Shown in pieces: positions 35,105 to 39,427 of a DNA stretch of 39,427 nt; positions within the stretch are counted from its first letter, which is position 1; each line of letters begins with the position of its first letter. The position numbers and the translations under genes were made by a program. The notes under the pieces are model-generated. The model was not told the DNA's origin, did no database searches, and saw nothing but the letters and a program-made list of their open reading frames with translations. This DNA comes from Thermodesulfobacteriota bacterium (GTDB taxonomy: Bacteria > Desulfobacterota > Desulfobacteria > Desulfobacterales > JAUWMJ01): NCBI GenBank assembly GCA_034189135.1, contig JAXHVO010000094.1, positions 1 through 39,427 on the forward strand. Direction: 5' to 3'.

Positions 35105-35488
35105 TCAAGCCCTATTTTTTCTTGAAAGTAAATCAAGAACGAAACCTTCCAGTTCATCAAGCTGTAATGGCTTTGACAGTATCAGGTCGGCATTTGCTTC
35201 TGAAGCCAGTGATTCGGGATGTTCACCCCATCCTGTAATTGCGATGACCGGCGTATCGGGATTTTTTTTCTTTATAATAGAGATAACAGCAACCCCGCTG
35301 ATATTGGGCATTACAAGATCAGTTATTACCAGATCAAACCCTTTTTTATCAGATTCGAACAGTTTAAGTCCGTCAAGGCCGTTAAGTGAAGAGACAACCT
35401 CATAATTTTTCTTACTGAAAAACGCATGAAGCATGGTTAGGGTTTCTTCGTTGTCGTCAATAATGAGCAATTTGTATGGTTTATCCAT
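35105..35488 (-). CDS. Stand-alone response-regulator receiver
   Basis: A 127-residue CheY-like receiver with the acidic pair D11/D12, phosphoacceptor D57 (LVITDLVMPNISG), T85 (VIAITGW) and K106 (LSKPLQ), with no output domain. It is the first gene of a two-gene minus-strand unit with the sigma-54 activator, separated by three bases. No histidine kinase is encoded in the window. The receiver probably controls the activator by contact, or belongs to a phosphorelay encoded elsewhere. Confidence 0.9.
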   Translation of the reverse strand: MDKPYKLLIIDDNEETLTMLHAFFSKKNYEVVSSLNGLDGLKLFESDKKGFDLVITDLVMPNISGVAVISIIKKKNPDTPVIAITGWGEHPESLASEANADLILSKPLQLDELEGFVLDLLSRKNRA

Positions 35489-36130
35489 TTTTAGCCTCTT
35501 ATTGGGTTATTGTTTGCAACCCCGGAGGAATAACTCCTTGGGATTCTACCCGATGGAATAAAAATAAATTCAATTGGACCCCGATATGGTAGATTTACGC
35601 TATAATATCGGCTGACAAGCCCGCTTTGCTTCCACAGACAGAGTATGCTATTTCCAATTACATTGAATTCTAGTCTTTCGTCATTTGCCTTATTAAAATG
35701 GCTATTGAATATGATAAACCGATAGGTTGCAGTTAAATTAGATTATAGAGCGTTTTGGGATGTATAATGTTCACATTTGGTGAATACCATGGTGGTATCA
35801 ACCTCTGAATTCAGGTTTCAACAGGAAACCATGAGCATAGTAGTTAATGTGCTCTCTAAATTTTATAAAGTATTTACATGAAATTAGCAAGTATATTATT
35901 TGAAATGAGTTGGCATAACTTTACACAATATTAATGAAATAATATTCACATTATAGGAAAATATTTTCTCATTATTTTACTAATCAAATCAACAAATGAC
36001 AAATCAATTTAATTTTAACAAAAAATTATCTATATTGAAAGCATTATTTTATCAATAAATAGCAACACTTTTCGAATAGTATTGATCATATTTGTTTAAA
36101 AATCGGGTTAATTGATAATATTCTGCATTT

Positions 36131-36145
36131 TGGCATAGGACTTGC
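36131..36145 (+). promoter_or_regulatory. Sigma-54 promoter without an adjacent gene
   Basis: TGGCATAGGACTTGC has the GG/GC dinucleotides of sigma-54 promoters in exact register and shares the TGGCATA-N4-TTGC form with the promoter at 33184. The start point would be near 36156, about 565 bp before the next gene. It could drive a long leader for the polysaccharide operon or a non-coding RNA. Confidence 0.75.
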
Positions 36146-36406
36146 TTTTGCAATTCGCACCTTAAGCTTGCCGTACTTTAAAAATTAAATGCCTTAGTAA
36201 ATAATTTTAAAAGAAGATTACGTATCATGCTTTTTTTCACCGAAGAGTCTCAAAGTACGCAAAGAATCTTTTTTTATTGTTTTCCGCTGAGCCCCGCTAT
36301 CTGAAGCTGGATAAAAGGGCGGAAAGCTATAAGGAATTCATCTCTATGAGAAAAAATTAGATATAAAAACATGTAGTTGTAACAATATAAATGCTGATTG
36401 ATTTTT

Positions 36407-36456
36407 CTTTGCCGTCCTTCCTGTCCGCCGGTAATTTTGGTGGATCAACGGCAAAG
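36407..36456 (+). other. Stable hairpin in the regulatory region
   Basis: CTTTGCCGT (36407-36415) pairs perfectly with ACGGCAAAG (36448-36456). Inside, TCCGCC and GGTGGA add a second 6-bp helix with one wobble. It is preceded and followed by AT-rich sequence. It lies 250-300 nt downstream of the orphan sigma-54 promoter and could be part of its transcript. No known RNA family is recognised. Confidence 0.45.
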
Positions 36457-36721
36457 AAATAAATTTCTTACTTTGCGAACTCAGCGTCTTGAGCGAAGCC
36501 CCGCTTAGCGCGGGACAAGCCGGGCGGTTAAAGAAACCTATATGGAATACGCTATGTTATGTATATAGCCATGGATAGGCTTACAGTCCATTGCAATAAG
36601 GGTTGAATGATGAAAAACTCTTTTTTCCCTATGAGCTGTTCATGCAACTGACTACAAACAACCGACAACAAACAAGTGTCAACAAGCAATTTATCCTCTT
36701 CTAATAAGATTAGAGAAAAAA

Positions 36722-37711
36722 ATGTTAAACAAGTGCCCAACGATAGTCGGGAACAATCCGGAAATAGTTAAAATAAGAGAGATGATTCCGGAACTTAGCC
36801 GTTCCAGCGAAACGGTTCTTCTAAAAGGTGAAAAAGGGACGGGCAAAGAACTTATTGCAAAAGTTATACAGCACAAGTCCGCCAGAGCGAAAAATCCGTT
36901 TATAAAAGTAAACTGTTCTGCATTATCAAACCAAATGTCTGAAATTGAACTTCTCGGGAGAAATGTAAAGGCGATTAAAGATTTAAAGCAGCGTAAAAAG
37001 GGAATTTTTTCAGTTGCAGACACAGGAACTCTCTTTTTCAATGAGATTGGACAGTTGCCGCCTGCGTATCAGGCTGAACTTATGATTCTGAAAGAAAACC
37101 TTATGTCAAAAACCATGGCTAAAACAGAAGAAAAAGTTGACGTCCGAGTAATTGCCTCTACCAGTACTGATCTTGAGTCATTAGTTCGGAAAGGAGCTTT
37201 TCTGCAAAAACTTTATTACAGACTAAATGCGGTCAGCATAATAATACCGCCACTGAGATACAGGTTGGAGGATATACCATTTATAGCTGATTTTTTTACT
37301 GATAAATACTGTGCAGAATTAGGCAAAAAACATTTCAAGTTGTCGCAAAAAACAAAAAGTGAATTTTTCAATTATCATTGGCCGGGTAATATTTTGGAAC
37401 TAGAGAACCTGGTAAAAGGTGCAGTGGCACTCGGTAATGAAGATCACTTAATTTTTCAACATAAATGGAAAGACAGGAAAAATGAATATACACATAATTT
37501 TAATGAGTTAACAGATATAAAAAAACATAAAAAGAGTTCAGGCGATTTACCCTTAAAGGATATTTGCAGGGAAATTATTGCGCAGGCAGAACAGAAACTT
37601 TTGAAACAGGCCCTTGAGAAGACAAACTGGAACAGAAAAAAGGCAGCAATGATGCTGCATATCAGTTACAAGTCACTGTTGAACAAAATAAAGGCATACA
37701 ATCTTACCTAA
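36722..37711 (+). CDS. Degenerate sigma-54-activator-like regulator
   Basis: A 329-residue protein with the fold of sigma-54 activators but altered key sites. Walker A is intact (GEKGTGKE, 36-43). The GAFTGA loop is gone: after IELLGRN comes VKAIKD at about residues 82-87. The Walker B aspartate is replaced in LFFNEIG (N107 where DEIG is expected). The sensor and RLNAVSIIIPPLRYRLEDI region, WPGNILELENL and the C-terminal Fis-type helix-turn-helix (NWNRKKAAMMLHISYKSLLNKI) are kept. It therefore should bind DNA but not remodel sigma-54. It lies 16 bp before the chain-length gene, so it probably regulates that operon. Confidence 0.88.
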   Translation: MLNKCPTIVGNNPEIVKIREMIPELSRSSETVLLKGEKGTGKELIAKVIQHKSARAKNPFIKVNCSALSNQMSEIELLGRNVKAIKDLKQRKKGIFSVADTGTLFFNEIGQLPPAYQAELMILKENLMSKTMAKTEEKVDVRVIASTSTDLESLVRKGAFLQKLYYRLNAVSIIIPPLRYRLEDIPFIADFFTDKYCAELGKKHFKLSQKTKSEFFNYHWPGNILELENLVKGAVALGNEDHLIFQHKWKDRKNEYTHNFNELTDIKKHKKSSGDLPLKDICREIIAQAEQKLLKQALEKTNWNRKKAAMMLHISYKSLLNKIKAYNLT

Positions 37712-37727
37712 AAAGGACTATAAGAAA

Positions 37728-39278
37728 ATGCGAAATCCCACAGAAACAATTAAACCTAAAGAGATCATCGAGATAGTTTTAAGACGCCGCTGGTACATTA
37801 TCATACCGTTTTGCTTATTAATGATTGCAGGGATATGTGCCGTATTTGTTCTGCCTAAGATTTACACTTCAAGCACCTTAATTCTAATACAATCTCAGAA
37901 AGTGCCTGAAGAATTTGTCCGGTCTCTTGTTTCTGCTGATCTTGATTCCAGAATAAATACCATATCCCAGCAAATAAAAAGTCGTACAAATCTTGAAAAG
38001 ATAATAAAAGAATTCAACCTGTTTCCCAAGCCGGAACATGACCAGATTTTTATAGAAGACAAAGTTGAGGCGATCCGTGACCGAATTTCAATTGATCTTA
38101 TAAGAGAACGCCGCAGGACTTCTGCGGATGCTTTTTCGATTTCCTTCAAAGGAAGGGACCCCGAAGCGGTTAAAAATGTAACCAACGCTCTTGCCAATTA
38201 TTTTATACAGGAAAATCTTAAATTCAGGCAGGACCGGGTAATGGGGACCAATGTCTTTCTTCAGAATCAGCTGAGTACTATGAGAAACAGACTTGAGGAA
38301 CTTGAAAAAACAATAAAGAATTACCGCGAACGAAACATGGGGAGTCTTCCTGAACAGCTTGAAACCAATTTAAGGATACTTGACAGGTTACAGGCGCAGC
38401 TCGGTGAGAAGCAAGAAAGTCTTAGGGATGCAAAGAACAGACTTGCTATGTTGGAAAACCAGATACCAAGTATAACTGAAACCCAGACTTCAGAACATAC
38501 AGTTCAACCGGGAATCGGAGATTCTTCAGATCCCGAACAAATAAAAGAACAGCTTACCAGTCTTAAATTAAGATATACTGATAAGCATCCTGATGTTATA
38601 AGGCTTACAAAGACTCTGGCAGACCTTGAGGCAGCCGGAAAAAACGGCGCAGAATCGCCCACAGGATTGTCGCGCCTCAGTGCTTCTGACAGAAGACAGT
38701 ACGAAGAGATAAAAAGGGAAATAAAGACCCTGGAAGAGGATATTTTAGAAACTACTAACCAAATACAGGCTATTGAAAAACGGGTTGAGAATACTCCGAA
38801 AATGGAACAGGAGCTTTTATCTTTAAAAAGGGATTATGATAATATAAACGAAACATACAATTCTTTATTAGCCCGTAAGCTCGAAGCCGAGATGTCGGTT
38901 AACATGGAAAGCAAGCAAAAAGGTGAACAGTTCCGAATAATAGACCCCGCCAGGAAAGCGGAAAGACCGAGCGAACCTGATCTGAAAAAATTGTTTATTC
39001 TTTTTATCGCAGCCGGTTTAGGTATAGGTGGTGGCCTGGTTTTTCTGCTGGAGTATCTCGATTCTTCATTCAAAACCCCGGATGATATTGAATCGCACCT
39101 TGACCTTCCCGTTCTTGCAACTGTTCCAGCAATACTTCATCCCAGAGATGTAAGAATGAAAAGACTCAATCAGGTACTAAGTATTTTTTTTATTATTGTA
39201 ACCATTGCATTGCTGGCCGGATTTACTTTTGTTTCACTATCAGGCTTTGACCTGGAGAGCCTTAAAAACATTACATAA
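37728..39278 (+). CDS. Wzz/GumC-type polysaccharide chain-length protein
   Basis: A 516-residue inner-membrane polysaccharide co-polymerase. It has a cytoplasmic start (TIKPKEIIEIVLRRRW), a first membrane helix (about 23-42), a large periplasmic part with long coiled-coil stretches (about 180-260 and 330-400), and a second helix near 425-445, followed by the family segment YLDSSFKTPDDIESHLDLPVLATVPAI and a third hydrophobic helix near 490-510. The proline-rich region before the second helix (DPARKAERPSEPD) is typical. No C-terminal tyrosine kinase is fused. With the PEP-CTERM gene nearby, it resembles the chain-length proteins of exosortase-linked exopolysaccharide clusters. AAAGGA precedes the ATG. 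Confidence 0.88.
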   Translation: MRNPTETIKPKEIIEIVLRRRWYIIIPFCLLMIAGICAVFVLPKIYTSSTLILIQSQKVPEEFVRSLVSADLDSRINTISQQIKSRTNLEKIIKEFNLFPKPEHDQIFIEDKVEAIRDRISIDLIRERRRTSADAFSISFKGRDPEAVKNVTNALANYFIQENLKFRQDRVMGTNVFLQNQLSTMRNRLEELEKTIKNYRERNMGSLPEQLETNLRILDRLQAQLGEKQESLRDAKNRLAMLENQIPSITETQTSEHTVQPGIGDSSDPEQIKEQLTSLKLRYTDKHPDVIRLTKTLADLEAAGKNGAESPTGLSRLSASDRRQYEEIKREIKTLEEDILETTNQIQAIEKRVENTPKMEQELLSLKRDYDNINETYNSLLARKLEAEMSVNMESKQKGEQFRIIDPARKAERPSEPDLKKLFILFIAAGLGIGGGLVFLLEYLDSSFKTPDDIESHLDLPVLATVPAILHPRDVRMKRLNQVLSIFFIIVTIALLAGFTFVSLSGFDLESLKNIT

Positions 39279-39427
39279 TCAGCTGAAAATATTTGTAGCA
39301 TTTACATTTAATTACAGAGCTAAACCCCCAGCTAAGCTGGGGAGAATGGCAAAAGCTATGCTGAGTATTTAAAAAATGCTCCTTTTGGATTAAAGGTAAC
39401 AGCGCTGATTCTGTGACCAAAATCCAA
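39279..39427. other. Right edge with a small perfect hairpin
   Basis: Only 149 bp remain after the chain-length gene. CCCCAGC (39326-39332), loop TAA and GCTGGGG (39336-39342) make a 7-bp GC hairpin without a T-run. No gene start is supported before the window ends; the operon presumably continues beyond. Confidence 0.5.

Larger units (their letters stand above)
35489..36721. other. Gene-free 1.2-kb regulatory region
   Basis: This AT-rich stretch lies between the divergent receiver and activator genes and has no convincing reading frame. It contains TTTACATG at 35873-35880, a related TTTACAC at about 35920, a TTCACATTA run near 35945, a near-consensus sigma-54 promoter at 36131, and a stable hairpin at 36407-36456. 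There are also two segments (about 36237-36270 and 36475-36535) of the CACCGAAG...CGCAAAG type, which look like facing ends of a degenerate interspersed repeat, with a CCCGCTTAGCGCGGG palindrome. Confidence 0.5.

Noticed and set aside
35911-35925. TGGCATAACTTTACA as a third sigma-54 promoter
   Set aside because: The -24 half matches, but the -12 half lacks the essential GC dinucleotide.
36229-36306. 25-codon open frame after the orphan sigma-54 promoter
   Set aside because: It runs through repeat-like CACCGAAG...CGCAAAG sequence, has no proper ribosome site and shows no PEP-CTERM or signal sequence.
39343-39408. Possible short coding segment at the right edge
   Set aside because: One frame reads about 20 codons but lacks a start and is preceded by a stop; it is too short to support.

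Overview
The window looks like a chromosomal segment of an anaerobic sulfate-reducing deltaproteobacterium of the Desulfobacterales type. This is inferred from gene content: a true DsrC, an HdrA/Flx-type electron-transfer operon containing two selenocysteine (UGA) proteins, a siroheme decarboxylase of the alternative haem pathway, a CoA-transferase and thiolase, a TRAP transporter, and a PEP-CTERM/sigma-54/exopolysaccharide region. Intergenic spaces are rich in palindromic repeats. No tRNA, rRNA, CRISPR array or intact insertion sequence was recognised.

Layout. 1-4.2 kb: thiolase, alanine dehydrogenase and alanine racemase (acyl-CoA and alanine metabolism). 4.27-4.51 kb: a small element bounded by perfect 44-bp inverted repeats. 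4.57-5.5 kb: miaA on the minus strand. 6.0-14.6 kb: an electron-bifurcation type operon. It begins with a 1481-residue tandem HdrA carrying an inserted GltD-like NADPH oxidoreductase module and an in-frame UGA at codon 60. Next comes an MvhD/FlxD protein with an in-frame UGA at codon 67, then FlxC-, FlxB- and FlxA-like proteins and DsrC, closed by a strong terminator. Both UGA codons fall where the families have cysteine, and each is followed at the right distance by a SECIS-like hairpin. HdrB and HdrC are absent.

14.6-18.9 kb: YjbQ, an AhbA-like siroheme decarboxylase, a nitrilase-family hydrolase, a CaiB/BaiF CoA-transferase and a membrane protein joining a degenerate CPBP domain to a DUF4214 domain. 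19-26 kb: ilvD, TRAP transporter dctPQM, panE and panB. IlvD, PanB and PanE make pantoate, and coaX further on phosphorylates pantothenate. 26.3-32.7 kb: tilS, ftsH, folP, a CdaR/YbbR protein (without the usual adjacent cdaA) and coaX.

32.7-39.4 kb: a surface-polysaccharide/PEP-CTERM region. A 73-residue PEP-CTERM protein sits behind a near-consensus sigma-54 promoter. It converges on a small protein made of three 23-residue repeats. Minus-strand genes encode a stand-alone receiver and a sigma-54 activator with a perfect GAFTGA loop. A 1.2-kb gene-free stretch holds a second sigma-54 promoter. It precedes a degenerate activator that has lost GAFTGA and the Walker B aspartate, and a Wzz/GumC-type chain-length protein that probably opens an exopolysaccharide operon continuing beyond the window.

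Working model (inference): the HdrA-Flx complex moves electrons between NAD(P)H, ferredoxin and a thiol/disulfide carrier, with co-encoded DsrC as an attractive partner. The right end is a regulated export and polysaccharide module in which sigma-54 activators control PEP-CTERM genes.
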